Of a stretch of 64,000 nucleotides of DNA, positions 36,890-46,255 are shown piece after piece. Origin of the DNA: Devosia oryziradicis (GTDB lineage Bacteria > Pseudomonadota > Alphaproteobacteria > Rhizobiales > Devosiaceae); contig NZ_CP068047.1 of NCBI RefSeq assembly GCF_016698645.1, positions 1,461,001 to 1,525,000 of the forward strand, read 5' to 3'. A program made the position numbers and the translations under genes. Every line of letters starts with the position of its first letter. Within the stretch, counting starts at the first letter, position 1. Under the pieces are notes generated by a model that had not been told where the DNA came from, searched no databases, and saw only the letters and a list, made by a program, of their open reading frames with translations.

Positions 36890-37450
36890 ATGGCCCTTTC
36901 GTCTGCGCCCTCGGCCGCACCTGCAGCTGTCTCCGCCGCCGCTCCCGTCCGCGTTCCCACCGTCCGCCCGGCAACACCCGCCGATGATGCCTTCATCGAC
37001 GAGCTTCAGGCGATCGCCTTTGGTCCGGGCCGCTTTGCCAAGACGGCCTATCGCATTCGCGAGCGCTTCAAGATCGATCCCAGCCTGAGCCTGGTCGCCG
37101 AAGTCGACGGCACGGCCTGCGGTTCGGTGTGGATGACCCCGATTTCCATCGGCGGCATCAATGGCTGGATGCTCGGCCCGCTCGCTACGCACCCCAATTT
37201 CCGCAAGCTGGGCGCCGGCAAGCTCCTGGCGCGCGAAGTGACCAGGCGGGCCCTGGCGCGCGGCGACGGCCAGTTCGTCATGCTGGTGGGCGATCGCGAC
37301 TACTATTGCCCGCTGGGCTGGGAACCGACCACGCTGGGCAATATCGAATTCCCCGGACCGGTCGACCCGACCCGTGTGCTTCTGTTCGCCGAGGACAAGA
37401 GCATGGCCACCACCATTTCCGGCCCGATCGCCGCCTGGCAGCAGGGGTAA
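36890..37450 (+). CDS. GNAT-family N-acetyltransferase (YhbS-like)
   Basis: The 186-residue protein has an Ala/Pro-rich N-terminal tail (about 1-22), then VRPATPADDAFIDELQ. Its acetyl-CoA site is LGPLATHPNFRKLGAGKLLAREV. GDRDYYCPLGWEP is a hallmark of the YhbS-type subgroup. The ATG at 36890 is preferred; an upstream in-frame extension to 36650 has unrelated composition. Substrate is unknown. A type B repeat separates it from the next gene. Confidence 0.83.
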   Translation: MALSSAPSAAPAAVSAAAPVRVPTVRPATPADDAFIDELQAIAFGPGRFAKTAYRIRERFKIDPSLSLVAEVDGTACGSVWMTPISIGGINGWMLGPLATHPNFRKLGAGKLLAREVTRRALARGDGQFVMLVGDRDYYCPLGWEPTTLGNIEFPGPVDPTRVLLFAEDKSMATTISGPIAAWQQG

Positions 37451-37452
37451 GG

Positions 37453-37590
37453 CACCCTTCACCTCTCCCTTTGGGGGAGAGGTCGGCGCGCAGCGCCGGG
37501 TGAGGGGGCCTTCTTCGCTGGGTGCGTGGGGAAGGCCCCCTCACCCGACCGAAGACGGTCGACCTCTCCCCCAAAGGGAGAGGTAAGGGA
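37453..37590. repeat. Palindromic intergenic repeat, type B copy 2
   Basis: Inverted arms (CACCTCTCCCTTTGGGGGAG and its partner ending CAAAGGGAGAGGT) enclose GGGTGAGGGGGCC and GGCCCCCTCACCC. It matches copy 1 in the GTCGGCGCGCAG core and the GTCGACCTCTCCCC arm. It lies between two same-strand genes and could fold after the acetyltransferase stop. Confidence 0.88.
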
Positions 37591-37650
37591 TGCCCATCGT
37601 CCCGAACTGCACTATCCTCCCGCTCCCGAAACCCACCCCTCGGTGCACCT

Positions 37651-38277
37651 GTGTCGTCCGACGACATCATCATCGACCGTCTGGCCGCCCGCCTGCTGAA
37701 CGCGCCACCACCCTTGCCGGCGCCGGATGCGCTTGTGCCCGACTGGATGCCCGAGACCCCGTTCAACCGGCCCCCAACACCGGCGGCAGTGCTGATCGCC
37801 CTGGTACGACGGCCCGAGGGCCATACCGTGCTCTATACCGAGCGATCGCCCGATTTGCGGGCCCATTCCGGCCAGGTGGCCTTTCCGGGCGGCAAGGTCG
37901 ACGCCGATGATGCCGACGTGGCGGCGGCCGCGCTGCGCGAAGCCTTCGAGGAGGTGGGGATGGAGCGTACGGACGCGACGGTCATCGGCTACATGCCGAC
38001 CTATTTCACCGGCACCAACTATCTGATTACCCCCGTGGTCGCGACGGTCGAGCCCAGTGGTCCCTTCGTGCCCAATCCGGGCGAGGTCCATTCGGTCTTC
38101 GAGGTGCCGCTCCGGCGCATCCTTGCGCATGAAACCTATGGCCAGTTCCGTATCAAGCGGAACGGCGAGGAACATCGCACCTGGCAGATCGACCACGATG
38201 GCCACCGCATCTGGGGCATCACCGCCAACCTGACCCGCCGGTTCCGCGACCTGGCGATGAGCGAGGCCGTCTCGTGA
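37651..38277 (+). CDS. Nudix hydrolase, CoA pyrophosphatase-like (NudL type)
   Basis: The 208-residue protein has PAAVLIALVRRPEGHTVLYTERSPDLRAHSGQVAFPGGKVD, which includes the NuCoA-type region before the Nudix box. The box itself reads GGKVDADDADVAAAALREAFEEVGM. Such enzymes split CoA to 3',5'-ADP and phosphopantetheine. The start is GTG at 37651, chosen because upstream residues fall inside the palindromic repeat; the ribosome site is weak. The stop overlaps the next start (GTGA), so it is coupled to the nucleotidyltransferase. Confidence 0.85.
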   Translation: MSSDDIIIDRLAARLLNAPPPLPAPDALVPDWMPETPFNRPPTPAAVLIALVRRPEGHTVLYTERSPDLRAHSGQVAFPGGKVDADDADVAAAALREAFEEVGMERTDATVIGYMPTYFTGTNYLITPVVATVEPSGPFVPNPGEVHSVFEVPLRRILAHETYGQFRIKRNGEEHRTWQIDHDGHRIWGITANLTRRFRDLAMSEAVS

Positions 38278-39449
38278 GCGACGATCCGATCCTCGAGGCC
38301 GACTGGCTCAAAAATCCAGAGACGCAGGCGATTCTGGCGGCGCTCGATGGCGCGGAACGGCGCACCCGGATCGTGGGTGGGGTCATTCGCGATACGATCA
38401 TGGACGTGAAGCGGGCCAGCGCCGATATCGACATGGCGACCGAGTTGCTGCCCGACGAAGTGATGGCCCGCGCCAAGGCAGCGGGAATGGCGAGTTATCC
38501 CACCGGCATCGAGCATGGCACGGTGACGCTTAAACTGGGCGAGACCATTGCCGAGGTCACGACGCTACGGCGGGATGTGGAAACCGATGGCCGCCACGCC
38601 GTCGTGGCCTTCGGTACCGACTGGGTTGAGGATGCCAGCCGCCGGGATTTCACCCTCAACGCGCTCTATTGCGATGCCGATGGCACCCTGTTCGATCCGC
38701 TCGACGGGGTCGGCGATGCTCTATCGGGTGTGGTGCGCTTCATCGGCGACGCCAGTCAACGGATCGCCGAGGACGGGCTGCGGGTTTATCGATTCTTCCG
38801 CTTTTCCGCGAGCCACGGCGGCCAGCAGTTTGACGTTGGAGGGCTCGCCGCCTGCGCCGATGCGGCGGGGCGGCTGGAGCATCTGTCACGCGAGCGCGTC
38901 GGCGCCGAAATGACGCGCATGCTGGCGCTGCCCAAGGTTGCCGGGACGTTGACTGAAATGGCCGATATCGGCCTCTTCAAAGCCGATGATGACGCCTTGG
39001 CGGCCCTGGGTGCCTACGAGGCCATTGGTGGCCAGTCGGTTGCCGCACGGCTGGCGCTATTGGCAGACGGGCGGTTCGAGCAGGTGCAGGACGAGTGGCG
39101 CCTCGGCAACGCTTTGGTCAAGGAAGCAACGGGCATCGCAGCGGCGGCGGAAATCCTGGCCGACGAACGCATCGGCGAGGCGGCGTATCGCCATGGCGAA
39201 CTGGCCATCGAGGGCCTGGCCGTCGCCGCGTCTCGCGGCGGCTGGAGCCGGGCGCGGCTGGCCGAGGTGGCGCGTATGCTGGCGGCCACGGTGGTTCCCG
39301 ACTTTCCGATCAGCGGACACGACCTTGCCGGCCTCGGCTTGATACCGGGACCGGCCCTTGGTCAGGAATTGGCCCGTCTTGAGCGGGCCTGGCTCGAGAG
39401 CGGCTTTGCTCTCAGGAAAGCCGAGCTACTGGCGCTCGTGGGGCGCTAG
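38274..39449 (+). CDS. cca: CCA tRNA nucleotidyltransferase
   Basis: The 391-residue enzyme belongs to the class II poly(A) polymerase/CCA family. The head domain has GGVIRDTIMDVKRASADIDMAT (active-site Asp pair). RRDFTLNALYCD follows, with the EDGLRVYRFFRF neck motif (about 162-174). It repairs or adds the 3' CCA of tRNA. It starts at GTG overlapping the Nudix gene by four bases, a pairing common in alphaproteobacteria. Its stop shares CTAG with the convergent DUF1059 gene. Confidence 0.92.
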   Translation: MSDDPILEADWLKNPETQAILAALDGAERRTRIVGGVIRDTIMDVKRASADIDMATELLPDEVMARAKAAGMASYPTGIEHGTVTLKLGETIAEVTTLRRDVETDGRHAVVAFGTDWVEDASRRDFTLNALYCDADGTLFDPLDGVGDALSGVVRFIGDASQRIAEDGLRVYRFFRFSASHGGQQFDVGGLAACADAAGRLEHLSRERVGAEMTRMLALPKVAGTLTEMADIGLFKADDDALAALGAYEAIGGQSVAARLALLADGRFEQVQDEWRLGNALVKEATGIAAAAEILADERIGEAAYRHGELAIEGLAVAASRGGWSRARLAEVARMLAATVVPDFPISGHDLAGLGLIPGPALGQELARLERAWLESGFALRKAELLALVGR

Positions 39450-39643
39450 TGCTTGGTCTTCTGCCCATCGTCGGTATCGACGATGCGCTCCTTGATGCGC
39501 TCGATCATGTCGGGCCGCACCTCGGTTTCGCCGTGATAGGTCCGAAGATTTTCGACCGCACGGCGAACCACTTCAGCTTCGCTTTCCGCTTCGGCATGCC
39601 AGGTGGCGCCAGGGATCAGCGAGCCTGATTCAAATCGTTTCAT
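39446..39643 (-). CDS. DUF1059-like small protein
   Basis: The 65-residue protein reads FESGSLIPGATWHAEAESEAEVVRRAVENLRTYHGE, matching the DUF1059 pattern (F-x-C-G-x-L-x-P-G, then an acidic helix and RP-M). The usual Cys at both metal-like positions are Ser and Ala here, so any metal or redox role may be lost. Function is unknown. It ends inside the last codon of cca. Confidence 0.75.
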   Translation of the reverse strand: MKRFESGSLIPGATWHAEAESEAEVVRRAVENLRTYHGETEVRPDMIERIKERIVDTDDGQKTKH

Positions 39644-39718
39644 GTCGTTGCCCTTTCATCGGTGTGCCAGGGCACAACGCCCGCGGCGCGGAGGGGTTCC
39701 CGGATCGTGGCGCCGACC

Positions 39719-40894
39719 TCAGTCGTCCACGAACTCGCCCAAATTCCCAAGTCCCTCCAGCCAGGTGCCATCGTCCGTCCGCACCACCTCGCGCGGCAGC
39801 ACGCCGCTTTCGGCCGCGATCGCGTCGGCCAGATCGCGGGCATGGGTAACTACCCAGACCTGGCTGCGCTCGGCGGCCTTGACGATCAGCCGGGCCAGCA
39901 TGGGCAGCAGGTTGGGGTGGAGGCTGTTTTCCGGTTCATTGAGGGCAATGAACGGCGGCAAACGGTAGGACAGCAGGGCACCGGCCAGCGCAAGGAATTG
40001 CAGCGTACCGTCGGACAGTTCATGCGGCTGGAACACCCGCTTGGGCATTTCGGGATAGCGCATGCCGAAGCTGGCATATTCGCCGACCTCGGGAATGACC
40101 AGCTCGGCGCCGGGAAAGGCGTCCTCGACCGCGCGATCAAGGTCGATGCGGTCGCCGCGGATATGGTGCAGCGTGGCCAGCACAGCGGCCAGGTTGCTGC
40201 CATCGGCGGCCAGGGATGGCGCGGTGACCGCCCTCGATGGCCGGCGCAGCGGCGATTCCACGTCGGTGCGAAAACCGTGGAAGAACCGCCACGCGACCAG
40301 CGAATCCCGCACCAGGGCGATTTCCGAGCGGCCCGACAGCGCCGAGAGCGCGGTGTCGCTGGCAAGCAGGTCGTCATGGGCCTGTTCGCGGCGTCCCGCG
40401 GCGTCGCGGGCCCAGGCCATGGCGTTCCTGCGGTCCATCAGGTTCACCGCCTTGCCGCGCTGGTGCCAGTCGAGGCTTTCCGTGGTGATCTGGGCTTCGC
40501 CGGGAAAGGCGGCGACCGCTTCCTTGGGCGGGAAGCTCACCTCGAGCCGATAGGTCGGGTCGAAGCTGCCGTCGCCCAGGTCGGCGAAACTGGCCTCCAG
40601 CTTGAGCTTGTTGGCTTCGCCTTTGCGATAGCCATCGGTGCGATACATCGGGTCGAAGCTGCCATCGGGCGACAGGTTCTTGCCGCCGGCCCAGAAGATC
40701 GAGCCGAGGCCGCCTTCGCGGGCAATCTCGTCCGCCAGCGTGCCGCGAGCGGCAGCCTGCAGCAGTTCGAGCGAGCGATAAAGGTTGGTCTTGCCCACGC
40801 CATTGCCGCCGACCAGCACCGTCAATTGCCGCACCGGAAACCGGATCTTGCGGATCGAGCGATAGCCGGTGATGTCGACGGCGGTGAGGGTCAT
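39719..40894 (-). CDS. AAA ATPase, RecF/SMC-like (AAA_21 type)
   Basis: The 391-residue protein has Walker A VGGNGVGKTNLYRSLELL near residue 30, a Q-loop-like region, a signature-like LSDGTLQFLALAGAL near 305 and Walker B FIALNEPENSLHP near 328. The VVTHARDLAD switch follows. This is the ABC-type fold of RecF/OLD-like predicted ATPases. No nuclease partner is adjacent, so a phage-defence role is not supported. It lies one base downstream of hemF and may share its transcript. Confidence 0.85.
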   Translation of the reverse strand: MTLTAVDITGYRSIRKIRFPVRQLTVLVGGNGVGKTNLYRSLELLQAAARGTLADEIAREGGLGSIFWAGGKNLSPDGSFDPMYRTDGYRKGEANKLKLEASFADLGDGSFDPTYRLEVSFPPKEAVAAFPGEAQITTESLDWHQRGKAVNLMDRRNAMAWARDAAGRREQAHDDLLASDTALSALSGRSEIALVRDSLVAWRFFHGFRTDVESPLRRPSRAVTAPSLAADGSNLAAVLATLHHIRGDRIDLDRAVEDAFPGAELVIPEVGEYASFGMRYPEMPKRVFQPHELSDGTLQFLALAGALLSYRLPPFIALNEPENSLHPNLLPMLARLIVKAAERSQVWVVTHARDLADAIAAESGVLPREVVRTDDGTWLEGLGNLGEFVDD

Positions 40895-40895
40895 G

Positions 40896-41768
40896 TCACG
40901 GCCAGCGTACCTCGGGCGGCATGGATGACAAGATCGAGTTCACATTGCCGCCGGTCTTGAGCCCGAAGGTGGTGCCCCGGTCATAGAGCAGGTTGAACTC
41001 GACATAGCGGCCGCGGCGCACCAGCTGCTCGTGCCGGTCGGCCTCGATCCAGGCCGTTTCGAAATTGCGCCGCACCAATTCGGGATAGATGCCCAGGAAC
41101 GCCTCGCCGACCGCCTTGGTGAAGGCGAAGTCGGCATCCCAGTCGCCCGAATTGTGGTGGTCGTAGAAGATGCCGCCGATGCCGCGCGGCTCGTTGCGAT
41201 GGGGCAGAAAGAAATACTCGTCGCACCACGCCTTGTAGCGGTCGTAGTCGACGCCCGGACGGTTCTGACAGGCGGCGCGCATGGCGGCGTGGAAATCCAC
41301 GGTATCGGGATCATCCTGCGTCCGCCGGCGATCCAGCACCGGCGTCAGGTCGGCGCCGCCGCCGAACCAGTGCTTACCGGTGACGATCATGCGCGTGTTC
41401 ATGTGCACCGCCGGCACATGCGGATTCCACGGATGCACGATCAGCGAAATGCCCGAGCTCCAGAACTTGGCGCCTTCCTCGGTGCCGGGCATCTGCTTGG
41501 CGAAATCGGCCGAGAATTCGCCATGCACCGTCGAGATATGCACGCCGGCCTTCTCGAAGACCCGGCCATGCAGCATGCCCATTTCACCGCCGCCTCCGGC
41601 CGCGCGGTCCCATGGACTGATCTCGAACTTGCCCGGGGGCATATCGGCATTGGGGCCCGCTACATCGGCTTCGATCTGTTCGAAGGCGGCGAATATCCGG
41701 TCCCGCAGGGTGCGGAACCAAGCCTGCGCCGTGGCCTGCTTGCTGGTGATGTCGTCTGGAAGTGTCAT
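40896..41768 (-). CDS. hemF: Oxygen-dependent coproporphyrinogen III oxidase
   Basis: HemF decarboxylates coproporphyrinogen III to protoporphyrinogen IX using O2. The 290-residue protein has [20 protein letters not shown], the loop VHMNTRMIV and the signature [13 protein letters not shown]. It ends with [15 protein letters not shown] and SMPPEVRW. The ATG at 41768 gives MTLPDDITS; the upstream in-frame extension is unrelated. trmL starts 34 bases upstream on the same strand. Aerobic heme supply fits the bc1 operon next door. Confidence 0.95.
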   Translation of the reverse strand: MTLPDDITSKQATAQAWFRTLRDRIFAAFEQIEADVAGPNADMPPGKFEISPWDRAAGGGGEMGMLHGRVFEKAGVHISTVHGEFSADFAKQMPGTEEGAKFWSSGISLIVHPWNPHVPAVHMNTRMIVTGKHWFGGGADLTPVLDRRRTQDDPDTVDFHAAMRAACQNRPGVDYDRYKAWCDEYFFLPHRNEPRGIGGIFYDHHNSGDWDADFAFTKAVGEAFLGIYPELVRRNFETAWIEADRHEQLVRRGRYVEFNLLYDRGTTFGLKTGGNVNSILSSMPPEVRWP

Positions 41769-41802
41769 TATGTCCAAGATCGTTTGTGTGTGAAATGAAC
41801 CG

Positions 41803-42273
41803 TCACGCCAGCCCTGTAAACCCGTCGGTCTGCCTTTTTGCTTCGCCCAGGATAAGCGTTGCCGCCAGCGCCACATTGATCGAGCGCAAACCTGGTCGCA
41901 TCGGAATGCGGATACGCAGGTCACAAGCCTCAGCCACCGTGTCGGGCACGCCGGCGCTTTCGCGTCCAACCATCAGGATGTCATCGGCGCCATAATCCAC
42001 GGCGTAGGCCGACGTCTCGGCCTTTGTGGTCAGCAGCACGAGGCGCCGCCCCTGTTCGTGCCGCCACGCATCGAAGGCGCTCCAGCTGACGTGTTCCTGC
42101 ACGGCGGCGTGGTCGACATAGTCGAGCCCGGCGCGGGCCAGTGCCTTTGCCGAAAACGGGAAGCCGGTAGGGTGGATGAGGTGGATCGTGGTGCCCAGGC
42201 AAGCGCCCAGCCGGATCAGCGTACCGGTATTGTTGGCAATGTCGGGCTGGTAGAGGGCGAGATCGACCGGCAT
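41803..42273 (-). CDS. trmL: tRNA (cytidine(34)-2'-O)-methyltransferase TrmL
   Basis: This 156-residue SPOUT enzyme methylates the wobble ribose of tRNA-Leu isoacceptors. It has [21 protein letters not shown] at the start, [21 protein letters not shown] and the knot motif [23 protein letters not shown]. The ATG at 42273 has AAGGAA seven bases upstream. It diverges from petA with 234 bases between them. Confidence 0.94.
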   Translation of the reverse strand: MPVDLALYQPDIANNTGTLIRLGACLGTTIHLIHPTGFPFSAKALARAGLDYVDHAAVQEHVSWSAFDAWRHEQGRRLVLLTTKAETSAYAVDYGADDILMVGRESAGVPDTVAEACDLRIRIPMRPGLRSINVALAATLILGEAKRQTDGFTGLA

Positions 42274-42507
42274 GGCGGTTTCCTTCGATTTTGAGGCGGC
42301 TCGAGCGGCCCATCTGCGGGCCGGGTCGGGTATAGTGTCGCAGTTCTTGGGTGTCATCCTTGGGCGCACTGGACAAGCGCCTGTGACAGTGCAAAAAGAA
42401 CCCCGACTGACGGGCCGCTTGAGGGCGGACGGCTGCTGATTCCGCGTATGCGCGAAATGGTTTGCCGCGCCGGCCGCGTCTGAAGTGATTGTACGGGGAT
42501 ACGGACC
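42274..42507. promoter_or_regulatory. Divergent promoter region trmL / petABC
   Basis: This 234-base gap should hold the bc1 operon promoter. It carries GGGCGCACTGG and CCTGTGACAGTGC repeats near 42363-42395 but no motif I can assign. The petA Shine-Dalgarno (GGGGAT near 42496) is at its right edge. Confidence 0.5.
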
Positions 42508-43032
42508 TTGGCCACGCAAGCTCATCATTCAACGACACGGCGGGATTTCATCTTTGTCGCAACCGGCGCCGTGGCGGGCGTTGGCGCCGCTGCCACGGTC
42601 TGGCCGCTGATCAACCAGATGAACCCCGATGCCTCGACCCTGGCGCTGGCCAGCATCGAATTCGACATTTCCGCCATCCCCGAAGGCCAGTCCGTCACCA
42701 TCATGTGGCGCGGTCTGCCGGTGTTCGTGCGTCACCGCACCCAGGCCGAGATCGACGAGGCCAAGGCGGTTCCGCTGAGCGAGCTCAAGGACCCCGAGAC
42801 CGACGAGCAGCGCACCAAGGAAGGCCACGAGCAGTGGCTCATCATGATCGCCAACTGCACCCATCTTGGTTGCGTGCCGGTGGGCGATTCCGGTGATTTC
42901 GACGGCTGGTTCTGCCCCTGCCATGGCTCGCACTACGACAGCGCCGGCCGTATCCGCAAAGGCCCCGCACCGAAAAACCTGGTGCTGCCGCCTTATGAAT
43001 TCCTCAGCGATACGCTGGTCCAGATCGGTTAG
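42508..43032 (+). CDS. petA: Ubiquinol-cytochrome c reductase Rieske iron-sulfur subunit
   Basis: The 174-residue protein carries a Tat-type membrane anchor ([16 protein letters not shown]) and the Rieske cluster motifs CTHLGC and CPCHGSHYD, ending [12 protein letters not shown]. It moves electrons from ubiquinol to cytochrome c1. The start is TTG at 42508 with GGGGAT upstream; no ATG sits at a suitable place. petB follows 14 bases later. Confidence 0.96.
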   Translation: MATQAHHSTTRRDFIFVATGAVAGVGAAATVWPLINQMNPDASTLALASIEFDISAIPEGQSVTIMWRGLPVFVRHRTQAEIDEAKAVPLSELKDPETDEQRTKEGHEQWLIMIANCTHLGCVPVGDSGDFDGWFCPCHGSHYDSAGRIRKGPAPKNLVLPPYEFLSDTLVQIG

Positions 43033-43046
43033 TGGGGGCTTTTCCG

Positions 43047-44294
43047 ATGTCCGAACATTCGACTTACACGCCCGGCACCGGCATCGAGAAGTGGCTCGAT
43101 GAACGCCTGCCGATCATCCGGTTCTCCAAAGAGCACCTGATGGATTTCCCCACGCCGAAGAACCTCAACTACTGGTGGACCTTCGGCGCGATCCTGGTGA
43201 TGTGCCTGGGTATCCAGATCGTCACCGGCGTGATCCTGGCCATGCACTACACCCCCAACGTCGCCATGGCGTTCGACTCGGTCGAGCATATCCGTCGCGA
43301 CGTCAATGGCGGCCGCATGATCCAGTCGTTCCACGCCGTGGGCGCCTCGATGTTTTTTGCCGCCGTCTACATCCACATCTTCCGCGGCATGTATTTCGGC
43401 TCCTACAAGGCGCCGCGCGAGATCCTGTGGATCCTGGGCGTGCTGATCTTCCTGCTGATGATGGCGACCGCCTTCATGGGCTATGTGCTGCCCTGGGGCC
43501 AGATGTCGGGCTGGGCCGCGACCGTGATCACCAACATCTTCGCGGCGATACCGGTCATCGGCAATCCGCTGCTCGAGCTGCTGCGCGGCGGGTTCTCGGT
43601 GGGCAATCCCACGCTCAACCGCTTCTTCTCGCTGCACTACCTGTTGCCGTTCGTGATCGCCGCCGTGGTGGCGCTGCATGTGTGGGCGCTGCACGTGCCC
43701 GGCAACAACAACCCCATCGGCGTCGACGTCAAGGACAGCCGCGATACCGTGCCCTTCCATCCGTACTACACGATGAAGGACGCGTTCGGCATGGTTTTGT
43801 TCCTGATCCCGTTCGTCTGGTTTGCCTTCTTCGCGCCGGACATCCTGGGTCACCCGGACAACTACATCCAGTTCAACTCGCAGGTTACGCCGGCCCATAT
43901 CGTGCCCGAATGGTACTTCCTGCCGTTCTACGCGATCCTGCGCGCCATCGACTTCAACATTCTGTTCATCGACTCCAAGCTGGGCGGCGTCATCTTCTTC
44001 GGTGGCTCGATCCTGATCCTGTTCTTCCTGCCGTGGCTGGATACGTCCAAGGTTCGCTCGGGCAATTTCCGTCCGATGTTCAAGTGGTTCTACTGGCTCT
44101 TCGTGATCAACTTTATCGGCCTGACCTATCTGGGTGCGGCGCCGGCTGAAGGCATCTACGTTGTCCTGGCCAAGATCTGCACCGCCTATTACTTCATCCA
44201 CTTCCTCGTCATCCTGCCAGTCCTTGGCCGCATCGAGACGCCCCGGCCCCTGCCGACTAGCATCTCCGAGAGCGTCCTGGCCAAGGCACATTGA
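43047..44294 (+). CDS. petB: Cytochrome b of the bc1 complex
   Basis: The 415-residue, eight-helix subunit binds two b hemes and forms both quinone sites. Heme ligands lie in [19 protein letters not shown] and [18 protein letters not shown]. The Qo-site motif appears in [15 protein letters not shown], the PEWY loop. The ATG at 43047 has GGGGG seven bases upstream. It is separate from cytochrome c1, unlike the fused fbcH-type polyprotein of Bradyrhizobium. Confidence 0.96.
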   Translation: MSEHSTYTPGTGIEKWLDERLPIIRFSKEHLMDFPTPKNLNYWWTFGAILVMCLGIQIVTGVILAMHYTPNVAMAFDSVEHIRRDVNGGRMIQSFHAVGASMFFAAVYIHIFRGMYFGSYKAPREILWILGVLIFLLMMATAFMGYVLPWGQMSGWAATVITNIFAAIPVIGNPLLELLRGGFSVGNPTLNRFFSLHYLLPFVIAAVVALHVWALHVPGNNNPIGVDVKDSRDTVPFHPYYTMKDAFGMVLFLIPFVWFAFFAPDILGHPDNYIQFNSQVTPAHIVPEWYFLPFYAILRAIDFNILFIDSKLGGVIFFGGSILILFFLPWLDTSKVRSGNFRPMFKWFYWLFVINFIGLTYLGAAPAEGIYVVLAKICTAYYFIHFLVILPVLGRIETPRPLPTSISESVLAKAH

Positions 44295-44311
44295 GGGTAG
44301 GGGCAGGAACC

Positions 44312-45157
44312 ATGTTCAACACCAAGACTATCCTTGCCGCAGTGGCCCTGGTTGCCGGCTTCGCACTTCCTGCCATGGCGCAGGAAGGGCATTCGACCCC
44401 GCCTATCGAAAAGCAGAGCTGGTCGTTCGCCGGTATCTTCGGCACCTATGACCAGAACCAGCTGCAGCGCGGCTTCCAGGTGTTCCGCGAAGTCTGCTCA
44501 AGCTGCCACAGCGCGCGGCTGATCGCTTTCCGCAACCTGGCGGAAGAGGGCGGCCCGTCCTTCTCGGAAGAGCAGGTCAAGGCGCTCGCCGCCGAGTACG
44601 AAGTCGCCGACCCCACCGCCGATGGCGGTGTGCGCAAAGGCGTACCGGCCGACCGCTGGCCGTCGCCTTTCGCTACCGAGCAGGACGCTCGTGACGCCAA
44701 TGGCGGCGCGCTCCCGCCCGATTTCTCGGTGCTGGCCAAAGCGCGCGGCGTCAAGGAAGAAGGCCTCTGGTGGGTGCTGAACTACTTCACCGGCTATTCG
44801 GAAGGCGGCCCGGACTATATCCATGCGCTGCTCAACGGCTATCACGAAGAAGCCCCCGAGGGCTTCGAGCTGCCCGAGGGCAAGTATTACAACGACTACT
44901 TCCCGGGCCACGCCATCGGCATGGCGCCGCCGCTGCAGGATGGCCAGATCACCTATGAGGTCGCCGAGGGCGAGACCGAGGTACCGCTGACGCTGCAGCA
45001 GTATTCGACCGACGTTGCCGCCTTCATGATGTGGATGGGCGAGCCGCACCTGGCTGGCCGCAAGCAGACCGGCTTCGTCGTGCTGCTGTTCCTCATCGGC
45101 TTTGCCGGCCTGATGTACCTGACCAAGCGCCGCATCTGGCAGGGCATCGAGCACTAG
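44312..45157 (+). CDS. petC: Cytochrome c1
   Basis: The 281-residue subunit has a Sec signal peptide (hydrophobic about 5-22, AMA-Q cleavage near 23), heme motif CSSCH at 62-66 and the axial-Met region near GHAIGMAPPL (about 200). A C-terminal anchor helix is VVLLFLIGFAGLMYL. The ATG at 44312 has AGGA upstream. It is the last gene of the petABC operon, and a strong terminator follows. Confidence 0.95.
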   Translation: MFNTKTILAAVALVAGFALPAMAQEGHSTPPIEKQSWSFAGIFGTYDQNQLQRGFQVFREVCSSCHSARLIAFRNLAEEGGPSFSEEQVKALAAEYEVADPTADGGVRKGVPADRWPSPFATEQDARDANGGALPPDFSVLAKARGVKEEGLWWVLNYFTGYSEGGPDYIHALLNGYHEEAPEGFELPEGKYYNDYFPGHAIGMAPPLQDGQITYEVAEGETEVPLTLQQYSTDVAAFMMWMGEPHLAGRKQTGFVVLLFLIGFAGLMYLTKRRIWQGIEH

Positions 45158-45182
45158 GGCTCGGTCATCGAGACGGATATGA

Positions 45183-45210
45183 AGGGCCCCTGACGGGGCC
45201 CTTTGTTTGT
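45183..45210 (+). terminator. Terminator of the petABC operon
   Basis: AGGGCCCC, a TGA loop and GGGGCCCT are followed by TTGTTTGT. It lies about 25 bases after the petC stop. Confidence 0.85.
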
Positions 45211-45313
45211 GCGGAGGGGCACCTGGGTGGTGATCACAACCGCCTCACCCCCTTGCCATTCGCGCGTCGGACCGCAATATTCCAGCAAGCGCAAATCAGC
45301 TGAGGGAGCCGAC

Positions 45314-45508
45314 ATGTCCGCCATTCGCATTGCAGTGACTGTCGTCGGCGCCGCCATCACCATGAGCCGGCACCCCGTGGTGCGCGCCGGCATCAATGCG
45401 GTGGCGGCCAATCCCAAGGCGCGCGAAACCGCCATCAGCGTCACGCGCACCGCCGCCTATAATGCCGGCGTGATTGCGCGCCATCTCATCGGCCGCCGCC
45501 AGGGCTGA
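45314..45508 (+). CDS. Small conserved-type hypothetical protein, 64 residues
   Basis: The ATG at 45314 has GAGGGAG upstream. The product starts MSAIRIAVTVVGAAITMSRHP, with a short amphipathic or hydrophobic helix, then basic and Ala-rich sequence ending HLIGRRQG. No family is recognised. It lies between the bc1 terminator and apt, 38 bases before apt, and might be co-transcribed with it. An upstream in-frame start at 45203 would run through the terminator region and is less likely. Confidence 0.6.
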   Translation: MSAIRIAVTVVGAAITMSRHPVVRAGINAVAANPKARETAISVTRTAAYNAGVIARHLIGRRQG

Positions 45509-45546
45509 CCCCTCTTTCCATTCCTCTCGTTTTTCCAAGGCTTGCC

Positions 45547-46080
45547 ATGTCGCTCGACCTCAAGGCCCTCGTGCGCACGATTCCGGACTACCCCAAGAAG
45601 GGCATCCTGTTCCGGGACATCACCACGCTGATCGAGCATCCCGAGGGCTTCAAGGAAAGCATCGAGCGCATTGCCAGCCAGTATCGCGGACAGGGCATCA
45701 CCCATGTCGCCGGCATCGAAGCCCGTGGCTTCATCTTCGGGGCGGGCGTGGCCATCGCCCTGGGTGTCGGCTTCATCCCGGTGCGCAAGAAGGGCAAGCT
45801 GCCCGGCGAAACGATCGGGCAGAACTACGCGCTCGAATATGGCGTGGACACGATCGAAATCCATGCCGATGTGCTCGACGGCAGCGACAAGGTGCTGCTG
45901 GTCGATGACCTGATCGCCACCGGCGGCACGGCGATCGCGGCCATTGGCCTCCTGCGCCGCACCGGCGCGACCGTCAACGACGCGGCTTTCGTCATCGACC
46001 TGCCGGACCTGGGCGGGGCAGCCAAGCTCAAGGCGGAGAATGTGGGCGTGACAGCGCTGATTGCGTTTGAGGGGCATTGA
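45547..46080 (+). CDS. apt: Adenine phosphoribosyltransferase
   Basis: Apt joins adenine to PRPP to make AMP. The 177-residue protein has DYPKKGILFRDITTL, the EARGFIFG loop, RKKGKLPG and the PRPP-binding VLLVDDLIATGGTA. This is the salvage route and competes with adenine deaminase at 16588-18297 for adenine. A type A palindromic repeat begins 20 bases after the stop. Confidence 0.96.
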   Translation: MSLDLKALVRTIPDYPKKGILFRDITTLIEHPEGFKESIERIASQYRGQGITHVAGIEARGFIFGAGVAIALGVGFIPVRKKGKLPGETIGQNYALEYGVDTIEIHADVLDGSDKVLLVDDLIATGGTAIAAIGLLRRTGATVNDAAFVIDLPDLGGAAKLKAENVGVTALIAFEGH

Positions 46081-46100
46081 GCCCCCGGTCTGGCACTCTC

Positions 46101-46227
46101 GACCCCACCCCCTCCCAGCCTCCCCCATCAAGGGGGAGGTGCCGCGCCTTGGTTGTGGCTCGATCGCGCTCAACGAGTGGAGAGATACCTCCCCCCTTGA
46201 TGGGGGAGGCTAGGAGGGGGTGGGGCC
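46101..46227. repeat. Nested palindromic intergenic repeat, type A copy 2
   Basis: Arms at about 46101-46140 and 46187-46227 are inverted copies containing GGGGGAGG/CCTCCCCC hairpins and flanked by CCCCACCCCCTCC and GGAGGGGGTGGGG. It matches copy 1 at 4452-4565 and lies between the convergent apt and GFA genes. Confidence 0.87.
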
Positions 46228-46255
46228 ACACGCGCCGTGGTTGGGTCTGGCAGAC

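Noticed and set aside
36542..37462. N-terminal extension of the hydroquinone reductase over the acetyltransferase gene
   Set aside because: Residues upstream of the GTG at 36541 do not resemble the family, and the region codes for a GNAT enzyme on the other strand.
39719..40894. RecF/OLD-like ATPase as a phage-defence gene
   Set aside because: No TOPRIM or nuclease domain is fused or adjacent, and it shares a transcript-like layout with hemF.
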